Shown in pieces: positions 32,972 through 42,350 of a stretch of 64,000 bases of DNA (positions are counted from its first letter, which is position 1; each line of letters opens with the position of its first letter). The notes beneath the pieces were generated by a model. It saw only the letters and a program-made list of their open reading frames with translations. It made no database searches and had not been told where the DNA came from. The DNA is from Arthrobacter sp. TPD3018 (GTDB taxonomy: Bacteria > Pseudomonadota > Alphaproteobacteria > Sphingomonadales > Sphingomonadaceae). The stretch lies in the NCBI GenBank assembly GCA_003075315.1, contig QDFQ01000001.1:723355-787354 (forward strand). The letters run 5' to 3'. Made by a program: the position numbers and the translations under genes.

Positions 32972-34551
32972 AGCGGAGCCTTGAGCAGCGCGGGCCGGGT
33001 GGCGGCGAGGTGGAGGATCAGTTCGGCGAACAGCCCGTTGGCCCAGGCGAACCAGCTCCGCGTGAATTTGGCGGGGTCGTTCTGGTCGAAGCTTTCGTGG
33101 ATGAAACCGGTGCCGCCGTCGGTGTCGCGCAGCGTCTTCAGGCAGGCGCGGATCGTGGCGTCGTCGGTGGACGTCAGCGCGCGGATGGTGAGCGACATCG
33201 GCCAGATCTGGCCTTCGCCGACATGCGGGCCGCCGATGCCTTCGCCGGCCTTGCCCTTGAAGAACCAAGGGTTGGTGTCGCTCCAGCAGGCATCGCGGGT
33301 GCGCTGCCACAGGGGATCGGCGGGATCGACGCAGCCGAGATAGGCGAGGCCCGACAGGCTGGGCACGTTGGCGTCGTCCATGAACAGCGCGTTGCCGTAG
33401 CCATCGGCCTCATAGGCCCAGACCTCGCGCCCGTCGCGCAGGCGCATCGTGCCGAAGCGGCGCAGCGCGCTTTCGATCTCGAGCGCAAGCTGCGTCGCAT
33501 CGCGGACGATGCCGCCGTCGGTGCCCGTTTCCTGAGCAACCGTGGCGAGTTCGCGCAGCGCGGTCATCGCGAACAGGTTGCTGGGGATCAGCATCGGATA
33601 GGTGCAGGAATCGTCCGACGGGCGGAAGCCCGAATGGATCAGGCCGTTGGGCTTGGTGGGGTTGCCATAGCCCCACAACAGCGTCTCGGTCGGCTGGGGG
33701 GCGGAGCGGCGGAAGCTATAGGGGCCGTGGCCGTCCAGACGCTGCTGTTCGCGGAAGGTCGCGATGCTGCGCTTCGCCGCGGCGGACCAGGTCGCGTCGA
33801 ACGGCGTCTTGTCGCCGGTGGCGCGCCAATATTGGTGGGCGAGGCGCATCGGGTAGCAGAGCGAATCCACCTCCCACTTCCGCTCGGCGACGCCCGGCTT
33901 CATCACGGTGTCGTCGTGCAGCGACCATTCGAGGTTTGACTTGGCCGTGGGGTCTTCCATGAAGGCGTTGGCGTAGCTGTCGATCAGGATGCAGCGCGCC
34001 TGGCGGGCGATGAGGCCCGTGAACAGCCGGCGCAGTTCGGGCGCTTGTCTGACGAGGTGGAGATAGGGTTTGAGCTGCGCGGAGCTGTCGCGCAGCCAGA
34101 GGCAGGGGATGTCGCCGGTGATGACGAAGGCGTCGGGCTTGCCGTCGACCGTGCTCATGCGGACGGTGGTGTCGAGCGTGTTCGGGTAGCAGTTGCCGAA
34201 CATCCAGCGCAGCTTGGGGTCGCCGATTAGCTTGGTGACGCGGGTGAGATCGCGCTCGACCGCAGGGCTGACGAAGCGGCGGTCGGCGGGGGCGGGACGC
34301 TTGCTGGGGAAGGCGGGCGCGGCGAAGGCAGGGGTGGCCATCCCCACGCCTGCCAGCGCACCGGCGGTGAGCAGGCTTCGGCGGTTGAGGCTCGGGACGG
34401 TCGCCGTAATTCCACCGTCACCCCGGACTTGGTCCGGGGTCCACTCTGCGACTTGGGGGGCGGCAAGAGGCTCTGCCGCTGCCCTCGCGGATGGGTGGAC
34501 CCCGGAACGAGTCCGGGGTGACGGGGCGTGTGGGGAGAGGTCGCGGCTCAT
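32968..34551 (-). CDS. GH125 exo-alpha-1,6-mannosidase with repeat-derived N-terminal extension
   Basis: A 527-residue enzyme with GH125 marks: CLWLRDSSAQLKPYLHL, GNCYPNTLDTTVRM, and GTGFIHESFDQNDPAKFTRS followed by WFAWANGLFAELI. The family hydrolyses alpha-1,6-mannosidic bonds. The ATG at 34549-34551 overlaps the GH3 stop (ATGA). A palindromic repeat (34415-34524) lies inside the frame, so about residues 10-46 are repeat-encoded (for example SPRTRSGVHPS). The true Tat signal NRRSLLTAGALAGVG begins only around residue 53. No other ATG, GTG or TTG exists in frame between the repeat and the Tat motif. Whether the protein is still exported efficiently is unknown. Confidence 0.92.
   Translation of the reverse strand: MSRDLSPHAPSPRTRSGVHPSARAAAEPLAAPQVAEWTPDQVRGDGGITATVPSLNRRSLLTAGALAGVGMATPAFAAPAFPSKRPAPADRRFVSPAVERDLTRVTKLIGDPKLRWMFGNCYPNTLDTTVRMSTVDGKPDAFVITGDIPCLWLRDSSAQLKPYLHLVRQAPELRRLFTGLIARQARCILIDSYANAFMEDPTAKSNLEWSLHDDTVMKPGVAERKWEVDSLCYPMRLAHQYWRATGDKTPFDATWSAAAKRSIATFREQQRLDGHGPYSFRRSAPQPTETLLWGYGNPTKPNGLIHSGFRPSDDSCTYPMLIPSNLFAMTALRELATVAQETGTDGGIVRDATQLALEIESALRRFGTMRLRDGREVWAYEADGYGNALFMDDANVPSLSGLAYLGCVDPADPLWQRTRDACWSDTNPWFFKGKAGEGIGGPHVGEGQIWPMSLTIRALTSTDDATIRACLKTLRDTDGGTGFIHESFDQNDPAKFTRSWFAWANGLFAELILHLAATRPALLKAPL
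34415..34524. repeat. Paired palindromic element, family C, inside the GH125 reading frame
   Basis: Arms at 34415-34444 and 34495-34524 (CCGTCACCCCGGACT... and its inverse) flank a 50-base spacer that matches those at 23827 and 37171. It lies entirely within the translated start region of the GH125 gene, unlike all other copies in the window, which are between genes. Confidence 0.9.
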
Positions 34552-37091
34552 TTCGGCAGCTCCGTATCGGTGCCGGTCACGGCGAAGTCGAACCACTGGC
34601 CCGCTCCGTCACCGGGCTGGCCGCCGCCGACGTAGAGGCGATACGCGCCGGGGGCGACGTGGCGGCGGCCGTCGTGGTCGACGATGCTCATGTCGCGGGG
34701 GGTGAGGGTGAAGGCGATGCTCATGCCCTTGCCGCGCTTCAGGTTCACGCGGCGGTAGCCGACGAGCTGGCGTTGCAGCACCGCCTCCGTGCTGCCGAGC
34801 GGGCGGGTGGAGGCGGGGGGGACGAGATAGGCCTGCACGACCTCATCACCGTCGCGCTGGCCGGTGTTGGTGACGGTGGTTTCCACCTTGAGCGGTTGCC
34901 CGGCGGTGACGCTCGCGGTGCCGCGGGGGGCGGCATAATCGAAGCGGGTGTAGCTGAGGCCGTGGCCGAAGCCCCACAAAGGCGTGCCGGTGAAGTAGCG
35001 ATAGGTCCGCTCCTTCATCGCGTAATCGATGAAGGCGGGCAGATCGGTGGTGGCGCGGTAGAAGGTGACTGGCAGGCGGCCGCCGGGATTGGTGACGCCC
35101 GACAGCACGTCGGCGAGCGCGGTACCGCCGGCCTCGCCCGGATACCAATTGGCGAGGATCGCGTCGGCGGACGTGGGATCGACGCTGACCGCGCTGCCGC
35201 TGCTGAGCACGAGGACGATCGGCTTGCCCGTCGCCTTCAACGCGGCGAGCAGGCGCTGTTGCGGCAGGGGAAGGGCGATGTCGGTACGATCGCCACCGAC
35301 AAAGCCGGGGACGGACACGGACAACGCCTCGCCTTCCAGATCGGGCGACAGGCCGGCGACGACGACCGCGACGTCGGCGCCGCGCACCGCCGCCACCGCT
35401 TGCTCGAGCAGCGGCTGAGCGGGCGGCATCCAGAGCAGGCGGAAGCTTTCGTCTTCCGAAACATGGTCCAGCGTGATCGCGATGGGCTGCGGCGTGCCGT
35501 CGCTGTCCACCGCCATCTCGACGCGGCCCTTGGGCAGCGGACCGTCGTGCAGCACCTTGCCGTCCAGCGTGACGCGGGCGCTATCGTGCGTGGTGCAATC
35601 CTTCCAGCATTGCGACTGGTCGATGATCAGGCGGTACTGGCCGGGGCCGGGGGGCACGAATTCGCCGGTCCAGTTCGCCTTGAACGGACCGATGGGCAGG
35701 CCGGGCGCGACGGGGGCGCGGTTGAAGTCGAGGTCGATGCGGCGGTCCTGCCGGGTGACGGAGGCGGTGCCGCTATAGTCCGCGCGCAGGCCGGGCTTGC
35801 CGTTCGAGCGGAGCGCGGTTTCGGGTACGACGACCGCGGCGCCGTCGGCGAGGGCGGAGCCTTGCGCATAGCTGACGTTGGCGGCGCCGAAGCGCGCGCG
35901 GATGCCGTCGAGCGGGGTGACCGGGCGGATCGCGGTGCCGTGGTAATTGCCCTGCAAGACGCCGAGATCGTCGGCATCGGCGCCGATGACCGCGATCTTC
36001 GCGCCGGGTTTCAGCGGCAGGCGGTCGGCATTGTTCTGGAGCAGCACGATCGATTTGCGCGCCGCTTCCAGCGCGACGGCGCGGTGCTGCGACGTACCGA
36101 CCTGATCGGGGCGGATGCGGCTGTAGGGGCTGGTGCCGCCGAACGCGATGCCCAGCGCCTGGCGCGCGCGGAAGGCGCGGGTAAGCGCGGTGTCGACTTC
36201 CGCCTGGGTGATCAGGCCCTGCTTCAACGCTTGAGGCAGCGCGGCATAGGCGCTGCCGCAATTCACGTCGGTGCCGCCGCGCACAGCCGCCGCCCCGCCG
36301 CCAGCCGTGTCGAGCCGGTAATGGTGATAGCTGCTGATGTTGCCGACCGCGTCGCAGTCCGACACGGTGAAGCCGGTAAAGCCCCAGTCGCGGCGCAGGC
36401 GCTCGTTCATCAGTGGTGACGAGGCGCAGGCGGGCACGCCGTGGATGCTGTTATAGGCGCACATCAGCGACATGGCCCGGCCTTCGGTGATCGTGCGGCG
36501 GAACGCGGGGAAATAGGTCGCTTCGAGATCGCGCGGGCTGGGATCGACGTCGAAGCTGTCGCGACCGGCTTCGGGGCCGCTGTGGACGGCGAAATGTTTG
36601 GGGGTCGCGACGACACGGGGGTGAGCGGGGTCCGGACCCTGCAACCCGCGCACGAAGGCGACGCCGAGCGTGCCGGTGAGATACGGGTCCTCGCCGTAGG
36701 TTTCCTGCCCACGACCCCAGCGCGGATCGCGGAAGATGTTGATGTTGGGCGACCAGATGGTGAGGCCCTGGTAGATGCGGCGGTTCGCGGTGACCGGCTG
36801 CGCATTGAACTTGGCGCGCGCTTCGGTTGAGACGACGGTGCCGACCTGGCCGAGCAAGTCGGTGTCCCAGGTGGCGGCGAGGCCGATCGCCTGTGGGAAA
36901 ACGGTCGCCTGACCATCGCGGGCGAGGCCGTGGAGGCCTTCGTTCCACCAGTCATAGGCGGGCAGGCCGATCGCAGGGTCGGCCGGCGCGGTGCTTTGCA
37001 ACTGCGCGGCCTTTTGTTCGGGAGTCATCGTGGCGATGGCGGCGGAGATGGGGTCGGCCGCTTGCGCGAGCAGCAGGAGGGCGGGGATCAT
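34548..37091 (-). CDS. GH3 beta-glycosidase with PA14 domain (candidate beta-xylosidase)
   Basis: An 847-residue secreted GH3 enzyme of the group that includes bacterial beta-xylosidases and beta-glucosidases. Marks are YDWWNEGLHGLARDGQATVF, the FTGFTVSDCDAVGNI nucleophile motif (Asp245) and RKSIVLLQNNADRLPLKPG. A PA14-like domain of about 130 residues is inserted near 430-560 (NWTGEFVPPGPGQYRLIID). The C-terminal fibronectin-III-like domain closes the protein. The short hydrophobic N-terminus MIPALLLLAQAADP is a Sec signal. Sitting between mannosidases, it might remove the beta-1,2-xylose of plant N-glycans; this is inference. The stop overlaps GH125. Confidence 0.9.
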   Translation of the reverse strand: MIPALLLLAQAADPISAAIATMTPEQKAAQLQSTAPADPAIGLPAYDWWNEGLHGLARDGQATVFPQAIGLAATWDTDLLGQVGTVVSTEARAKFNAQPVTANRRIYQGLTIWSPNINIFRDPRWGRGQETYGEDPYLTGTLGVAFVRGLQGPDPAHPRVVATPKHFAVHSGPEAGRDSFDVDPSPRDLEATYFPAFRRTITEGRAMSLMCAYNSIHGVPACASSPLMNERLRRDWGFTGFTVSDCDAVGNISSYHHYRLDTAGGGAAAVRGGTDVNCGSAYAALPQALKQGLITQAEVDTALTRAFRARQALGIAFGGTSPYSRIRPDQVGTSQHRAVALEAARKSIVLLQNNADRLPLKPGAKIAVIGADADDLGVLQGNYHGTAIRPVTPLDGIRARFGAANVSYAQGSALADGAAVVVPETALRSNGKPGLRADYSGTASVTRQDRRIDLDFNRAPVAPGLPIGPFKANWTGEFVPPGPGQYRLIIDQSQCWKDCTTHDSARVTLDGKVLHDGPLPKGRVEMAVDSDGTPQPIAITLDHVSEDESFRLLWMPPAQPLLEQAVAAVRGADVAVVVAGLSPDLEGEALSVSVPGFVGGDRTDIALPLPQQRLLAALKATGKPIVLVLSSGSAVSVDPTSADAILANWYPGEAGGTALADVLSGVTNPGGRLPVTFYRATTDLPAFIDYAMKERTYRYFTGTPLWGFGHGLSYTRFDYAAPRGTASVTAGQPLKVETTVTNTGQRDGDEVVQAYLVPPASTRPLGSTEAVLQRQLVGYRRVNLKRGKGMSIAFTLTPRDMSIVDHDGRRHVAPGAYRLYVGGGQPGDGAGQWFDFAVTGTDTELPK

Positions 37092-37141
37092 TCAGGCGCT
37101 CCGATGGGGGCGGTGGGGCGATCGGTTCGCCCCAAGGGGTT

Positions 37142-37248
37142 CGTCACCCCGGACTCGTTCCGGGGTCCACTTTGCGGCGAGGGGGGCGGCAAAAGGCTCG
37201 AACGCTGCCCCCGTGGCCCGGTGGACCCCGGAACGAGCCCGGGGTGAC
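37142..37248. repeat. Paired palindromic element, family C
   Basis: Arms at 37142-37170 and 37220-37248 with the same spacer type as 34445 (GGGGGGCGGCAAAAGGCTC). It lies in the 185-base gap between the GH2 mannosidase and the GH3-PA14 gene and is the only break in the otherwise overlapping hydrolase operon. Confidence 0.9.
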
Positions 37249-37276
37249 CGGGTGGGTGGGGTGAGCGTTCGGGCCA

Positions 37277-39814
37277 TCAGCGGGCCAGCGTCCGCAGCAC
37301 GGGCGTCTGCCTGCCGGTCAGCGTCACCGTTTTGCTCTCGCCGGGCAGCAGGTCGAAGCCGCTGTCGCTTGCCTGACCGGGCGTGTTGCCCATGTCGATC
37401 ATCACCGCGCGGGCGAGGTTCTTGGCGGTGATCGTCAGGTCGTTGCCGGATCGGCGCATCGTCAGGCCCGGATCGGGATAGGCCATGTCCTTCGGCACGA
37501 GGCGTTCGACGATCGTACGGCTGACCGGCTGGCCGCCGACGATCAGTTCGGCGACGGCGTAGCTCTTCGCCGGATCGGCGCTGCCGAACAGATCGGCGTC
37601 GGGTAGTGTCGCGACGGTGGTCGACGACAACGGCGCGAGGGTCGCATCGGCCTCGCGCACGCCCAGCGTCGCGCCGGCCATGTCGCGCACCGTCACGCGC
37701 CAGTGCGCGGGGATGGCACCGGTCGCGTCGGACACCAGTACGACGCGGGTCGCGCCATTGCGATGCTCGGCGACGATCGCCTGCGGGGCGAAGAAGCGCT
37801 TCGCCTGATATTGCAGCAGCTTCCACTGGCCGAGATGATCGATGCTCGCCCAGCTGATCGATGGCCAGACGTCGTTCAACTGCCAGAACAACGATCCCAT
37901 CGTCACCGGGCGGCAGGCGCGGTGGTGGCGTGCCGCGAGGTCGATCGCCTGCGCCTGGTTGACCTGCGTCAGGTAGACGAAATCGGCGAAGTCCTTGGCC
38001 GGGCGCAGCCGCTGGTCGAGGTACAGCGTCAGTCGGGCATTGCCTTCGCCGGCCAGGAACTTCTGGTGCGCCTTCATCACCGGGCTTTCGGGATCCAATT
38101 TCCCCTTTCCGGCGAACAGGCGGATCGTCGCCATGGTCGGCATCGACTGGAAGCCATATTCGCTCATGAAGCGCGGGCAGCTGTCGAGATAGTTTTCGAC
38201 CGGCTTCGATCCCGACCACACGTCCCAGAAATGGCGGTCGCCGTTGGCGTCGGTATCCACCGGGCCTTCGTAATCGGTCGAAGGCGAGCCGGGCATATAC
38301 GGCGTGCCGGGGCTGTTGCGCGTCACCGCGTCGCGCAGCACGCGGTCGAACAGCACGGCCATGCCGGCGCCGATCCGTTCCTGCTCGTCGGCGCCGACCG
38401 CCTTTTTGAACGCCTTGCGATCGCCCCAGTTTTCCCAGCCAGACAGCACTTCGTTGCCGCCGGCCCAGATCACGACCGAGGGGTGGTCGCCGATCCGGGC
38501 GACCTGTTCGTCGGCTTCGGCGGCGACGCTGGCGCGGAAGGCGGCGTCGGGGGGCGTCACCGATCCGCCGAACATGAAGTCCTGCCACACCATGATGCCC
38601 ATCCGATCGGCGGCAGCGTAGAAGGCGTCGTCGAGATAATAGCCGCCACCCCAGATGCGGACCATGTTCATGTTCGCGTCGCGCGCGGCCTTAAGCAGCG
38701 CTTCGGGTTCAGCTGGGTCCACGCGGGCGGGGAAGCTGTCGAACGGGATGACGTTCGCGCCCTTGGCGAAGATCGGCGTTCCGTTGACGACGAAGCCGAA
38801 CGCGCCTTGCCTGCGGTCGAGCGTGACGGTGCGCAGGCCGATGGTGCGCGTCTGCGTCTCGCCGTCGAAGCTGGTCGCGACGGTATAGAGCGGCTGCGCG
38901 CCATAGCCGACCGGCTGCCAGCGCTGCGGGCGCGCAATGGTCAGCGGGATCGCGACCGGGTTTTCGCCCGGGGCGAGCGTGACGGTCGCCTGGCCGGTCT
39001 GGCGGCTGCCGTCGGGGCCGGTGACGGTGGCAGTGAGCGTGACCTGCTTCGTCGTGTCGGCGATGACGGTGGCGTGCGCGGTCAGGCGCGCCTCGGCATC
39101 GTTCAGCGCATCCTGCGCAACGCGGACATGATCGAGGCGGGCGTCGTCCCATGCCTCCAGCTTGACCGAGCGCCAGATGCCGTTCGCGACGAGGCGGGGA
39201 CCCCAGTCCCAGCCGTATTGATACTTCGGTTTGCGGATATAGGGGCTGGTCTGCACGCCCTTGGGTTCGTCGCCGAACGCGCTGTCATATTCGCCGGGCA
39301 GCGGGTGCGCTTCCTTCAGCACCATCGGCTGCAGCGTCTTGATCGGGCTGGCGATGCTGACGAGGATTTCGTTGTCGCCGGCCTTCAGCAGCGGCTTCGC
39401 ATCGGCGCGCCAGCGGCGGTGGGCGTTGTCGGCGGTGAGCAGCGGTTGGCCGTTGACGGTGACGGTCGCGAACGTGTCGAGCCCGTCGAACACCAGGTCG
39501 AGGTGCCGGTGCGCGAGCATCTGCGGCGTCACGGTCAGCGTCTTGCGATATTGCCAGGCGGACAGGCCCGCCCATTGGATCGCGCCTTCGTTGGTGCCGA
39601 TGAACGGATCGGGCACGCGTTTCAGGCGGATCAGGTCTTCCTGGACGCTGCCCGGCACGCGTGCGGTGAACCAGCGCGCTTCCTTCGGATGTGCCTTGGC
39701 GGCAGCGGTGTCGGCGGGGTCGAGCCGCGCCTGCCATGCGCCATCGAGCGGCACCACCTCTCGCGCGGTGAGCGGCGAGGTGGCGAGCAGCAGGGTAAGG
39801 AGGGCGCGCTTCAC
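37277..39814 (-). CDS. GH2 beta-mannosidase
   Basis: An 845-residue family 2 enzyme of the beta-mannosidase subgroup, with a Sec signal (MKRALLTLLLATSPLTA). Marks are AWQYRKTLTVTPQ, KPKYQYGWDWGPRLV (typical of beta-mannosidases), VRIWGGGYYLDDAFYAAADR, the acid/base motif VVIWAGGNEVLSGWENW with Glu455, and the nucleophile region CPRFMSEYGFQSMP with Glu552. In an N-glycan it would split the central Man-beta-1,4-GlcNAc bond. Its ATG overlaps the GH20 stop by ATGA. Confidence 0.94.
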   Translation of the reverse strand: MKRALLTLLLATSPLTAREVVPLDGAWQARLDPADTAAAKAHPKEARWFTARVPGSVQEDLIRLKRVPDPFIGTNEGAIQWAGLSAWQYRKTLTVTPQMLAHRHLDLVFDGLDTFATVTVNGQPLLTADNAHRRWRADAKPLLKAGDNEILVSIASPIKTLQPMVLKEAHPLPGEYDSAFGDEPKGVQTSPYIRKPKYQYGWDWGPRLVANGIWRSVKLEAWDDARLDHVRVAQDALNDAEARLTAHATVIADTTKQVTLTATVTGPDGSRQTGQATVTLAPGENPVAIPLTIARPQRWQPVGYGAQPLYTVATSFDGETQTRTIGLRTVTLDRRQGAFGFVVNGTPIFAKGANVIPFDSFPARVDPAEPEALLKAARDANMNMVRIWGGGYYLDDAFYAAADRMGIMVWQDFMFGGSVTPPDAAFRASVAAEADEQVARIGDHPSVVIWAGGNEVLSGWENWGDRKAFKKAVGADEQERIGAGMAVLFDRVLRDAVTRNSPGTPYMPGSPSTDYEGPVDTDANGDRHFWDVWSGSKPVENYLDSCPRFMSEYGFQSMPTMATIRLFAGKGKLDPESPVMKAHQKFLAGEGNARLTLYLDQRLRPAKDFADFVYLTQVNQAQAIDLAARHHRACRPVTMGSLFWQLNDVWPSISWASIDHLGQWKLLQYQAKRFFAPQAIVAEHRNGATRVVLVSDATGAIPAHWRVTVRDMAGATLGVREADATLAPLSSTTVATLPDADLFGSADPAKSYAVAELIVGGQPVSRTIVERLVPKDMAYPDPGLTMRRSGNDLTITAKNLARAVMIDMGNTPGQASDSGFDLLPGESKTVTLTGRQTPVLRTLAR

Positions 39815-42180
39815 TTCGAACCTTCCGTCAGCTGGACCTTGCCGACCGTATAGAAGGGGTCGGTTAGCGGGGAGGTGAACTGGAAGCAGACGTCCCGATC
39901 GCCCGTCATCGTCGGTAGCGTGCCCGACAGCGTGAAGCGCTGCGGCGCGGTCTTCGGATCGGGCAGCGGGAACGCGCCGACCGCGATCGGGTGGGCGGTC
40001 TTGTCACCGGCCTTTTGCGCGGCGGCGGCGGCGATGCAGCCGATCTGGACGAGGAGCTCGCCATGTGCAGACACATTGTAATGTTCGCGCACCATCCGCT
40101 GTTCGTGCGCGAGGCCGTAATGGCGGGCGAGGCGCACGACCTCGACGCTATAGCCGCGCGCGACGTCGAGCGGCGCGTCGGGATAGAGCGTGCAGGTGTC
40201 GAACAGGTTGATGTTGTAGACGGGCGCGTCGGCGGTCGCTTCCGAGGTCAGCGGCACGCGCAGGCCGAGTGCGCCGGCGGGGCAGGCCGCCATGTCCGAG
40301 CTGGAACGCGCCAGAAGCGCGGCGCGCGACGTGTCGAAGCTGCGCACCGCGGCGGTTGGGGCGCCGTTCGCGTCGAAGGCCACGGCCTTCACCATGATGC
40401 CGGGCTTCAGCGTCAACGGCGTGGTGTAGGCGGGCGAGCGCAGCGTCGGCGCGCTGCCGTCGACGGTGTAGCGGATCGTGCCATAGGGGACCTGCGTCGA
40501 CAGCGCGAGCGCCACGCTGTTCTTGCGCAACGCATCGCCGCGCGTGCCGGTGAGGTCGAAGCCGACCGCAAAGGCGCTGTCGGCGACGCGCATGCCGGCA
40601 CGCGACCAGCGATCGTCCTGACGCTGCAGGCGGGGGAGGAAGGCGGCGAGGTCCGCCGGCCGGTCGCGCTGGACCTTGGGCGACCAGGTGATTTCGGCGA
40701 GCGCGCCCGCGCGCGGGAAGATCAGATGCTGGAGCTGCCCCGGCGTGACGATATATTCGCTCCACAGATTGCCCTGCGCGCCAAGAACATGATGCGCCTT
40801 GTCCGCGGCGATGCCCTTGGGCAGCGGGTCGTAGGCATAGACCTGTTGCAGCGTGGTAATGTCGAGCCGGCCGGGCGGCTCGTCGCTGCGGCGGCTCTGC
40901 AAGCCGTTGAGATAGAGCGGGTTGCCCGGCGACATGACGACGTCATGCCCCATGTTGGCGGCGTCGATCCCGCCCTGTTCGCCGCGCCACGACATGACCG
41001 AGGCGGAGGCGGGCAGGCCGCCCTCCAGGATTTCGTCCCAGCCGATCAGGCGGCGGCCCTTCGACTGGAGGTAGGTGCCGAACTGTTCGATCATCCAGCT
41101 TTGCAGGGCGTTTTCGGTCTTGATGCCCAGCGCCTTCATCTGCGTCTGCACCTCAGGGCTGCGTTCCCACTGGTCCTTGACCGCCTCGTCGCCACCCAGA
41201 TGGATGTACGTGCCGGGGAAGATCGTCATCAGCTCGTCGAGCACGTCCTTGACGAAGGCGATGCCCTTCGGCCCCGGATTGAACAGATAGGGCATGATGC
41301 CCCAATTGTTGCTGACCAGCGGCCGGTCGCCGAGGATGCCGAGTTCAGGATAAGCGGCGACGAGCGCATTGGCGTGGCCGGGCAGGTCGATCTCCGGCAC
41401 GATGGTGATGCCGCGCACGCCGGCATAGGCGACCAGCTCCTTTAGCTCCGCCTGGGTGTAGAAGCCGCCCACGCGATCCTTTTCGGTCGGCTGAGCGCCG
41501 CCCGTCCAGGGCGGCAGGCGCCAGCCGCCGATGCTGGTGAGCTTGGGGTATTTCTTGATCTCGACGCGCCAGCCCTGATCGTCCGTCAGATGCAGGTGGA
41601 GCGTATTAAGCTTTACGCTTGCCATCTGATCGACGATCGCGCGCAGGGCCGGCATCGGCAGGAAGTGGCGCGCGGGATCGATCATCAGCCCGCGCCAGCC
41701 GAAGCGGGGTGCGTCGGTGATGGTCAGCGCGGGCACGGCGACGGGCTTGCCGAAGGCGGCATCGGGGCTGAGCAATTGCGCGAGCGTCATCGCGCCGTGG
41801 ACGAGGCCGCGGTTTCCGGAGGCGGCGACGGTGATGCCCTGCGGCGTGACGGTCAGGCGATAGGCTTCGTCGCCGGTGACGCTCGCGTCGCGGACGAGGC
41901 GGATCGTGCCGGTGGTGCCGGGGGTCAGCGTAAGGCCGCGGGTGGTGCGGACGTGGTCTGCGAGCAGGCGGGCGGCGGCGGTGGCGCCAGCGTCGGTCGC
42001 CGCGATGCCCGCGCCGCTGGCGACGGTGAAGCTGCCCGTGCCGCGAACCACCGATTGCGGCATCGGCAGCAGCGCCAGAGCGGGCTGCGCGCCCGTCTGT
42101 GCGTTGGCGGGGGTGGCGGAGGCGAGCAGGGCCAGCGCCGCTCCCCCGACGATGGTTGCGATACCGACGTGCTGCGTCAT
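39811..42180 (-). CDS. GH20 beta-N-acetylhexosaminidase
   Basis: A 789-residue exo-hexosaminidase with a Sec signal peptide. A GH20b N-terminal domain is followed by a catalytic barrel with FGWRGLMIDPARHFLPM, LHLHLTDDQGWRVEIKKYPK and the catalytic Asp-Glu pair in YIHLGGDEAVKDQW (Asp331, Glu332). A chitobiase-type C-terminal region (YTVDGSAPTLRSPAYT) and another beta domain follow. It releases terminal beta-linked GlcNAc, feeding the PTS and Nag enzymes encoded divergently. It is the first enzyme gene after the terminator that closes the receptor gene, so it may have its own promoter in 42181-42260. Confidence 0.95.
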   Translation of the reverse strand: MTQHVGIATIVGGAALALLASATPANAQTGAQPALALLPMPQSVVRGTGSFTVASGAGIAATDAGATAAARLLADHVRTTRGLTLTPGTTGTIRLVRDASVTGDEAYRLTVTPQGITVAASGNRGLVHGAMTLAQLLSPDAAFGKPVAVPALTITDAPRFGWRGLMIDPARHFLPMPALRAIVDQMASVKLNTLHLHLTDDQGWRVEIKKYPKLTSIGGWRLPPWTGGAQPTEKDRVGGFYTQAELKELVAYAGVRGITIVPEIDLPGHANALVAAYPELGILGDRPLVSNNWGIMPYLFNPGPKGIAFVKDVLDELMTIFPGTYIHLGGDEAVKDQWERSPEVQTQMKALGIKTENALQSWMIEQFGTYLQSKGRRLIGWDEILEGGLPASASVMSWRGEQGGIDAANMGHDVVMSPGNPLYLNGLQSRRSDEPPGRLDITTLQQVYAYDPLPKGIAADKAHHVLGAQGNLWSEYIVTPGQLQHLIFPRAGALAEITWSPKVQRDRPADLAAFLPRLQRQDDRWSRAGMRVADSAFAVGFDLTGTRGDALRKNSVALALSTQVPYGTIRYTVDGSAPTLRSPAYTTPLTLKPGIMVKAVAFDANGAPTAAVRSFDTSRAALLARSSSDMAACPAGALGLRVPLTSEATADAPVYNINLFDTCTLYPDAPLDVARGYSVEVVRLARHYGLAHEQRMVREHYNVSAHGELLVQIGCIAAAAAQKAGDKTAHPIAVGAFPLPDPKTAPQRFTLSGTLPTMTGDRDVCFQFTSPLTDPFYTVGKVQLTEGSK

Positions 42181-42263
42181 GCCTGCCCCTTGGTCATGTT
42201 TTGGTATTGCACGTATCTTGAAGCAGCATCGCCGCCCCGTCCATGCCCGCGCATCAAAAAGTC

Positions 42264-42304
42264 ACAAAAAAGACCCCGGCGTCGCTGGATAGCGAGCCGG
42301 GGTC
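42264..42304 (-). terminator. Strong intrinsic terminator between the TonB receptor and GH20 genes
   Basis: On the minus strand GACCCCGGC (42296-42304) and GCCGGGGTC (42272-42280) pair perfectly, and the inner TCGCT/AGCGA continues the stem with one unpaired base. Six Ts follow (A-run 42266-42271 on the plus strand). This is a textbook terminator 46 bases past the receptor stop. Confidence 0.88.
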
Positions 42305-42350
42305 CGAGGGCCGGAGCGCGCAGGGGAGCGCGCTCGCCGGGGAGGAAGGG

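Noticed and set aside
32972..33310. Longer N-terminus for GH92 from an upstream in-frame start
   Set aside because: It would run through GH125 coding sequence, is proline/arginine-rich, and would bury the Tat signal that follows the ATG overlapping the GH125 stop.
29102..33343. Long plus-strand open frames opposite the GH29, GH92 and GH125 genes
   Set aside because: Gly/Ala/Arg-rich translations without domain structure. The minus-strand hydrolases are supported by catalytic motifs and overlapping starts.
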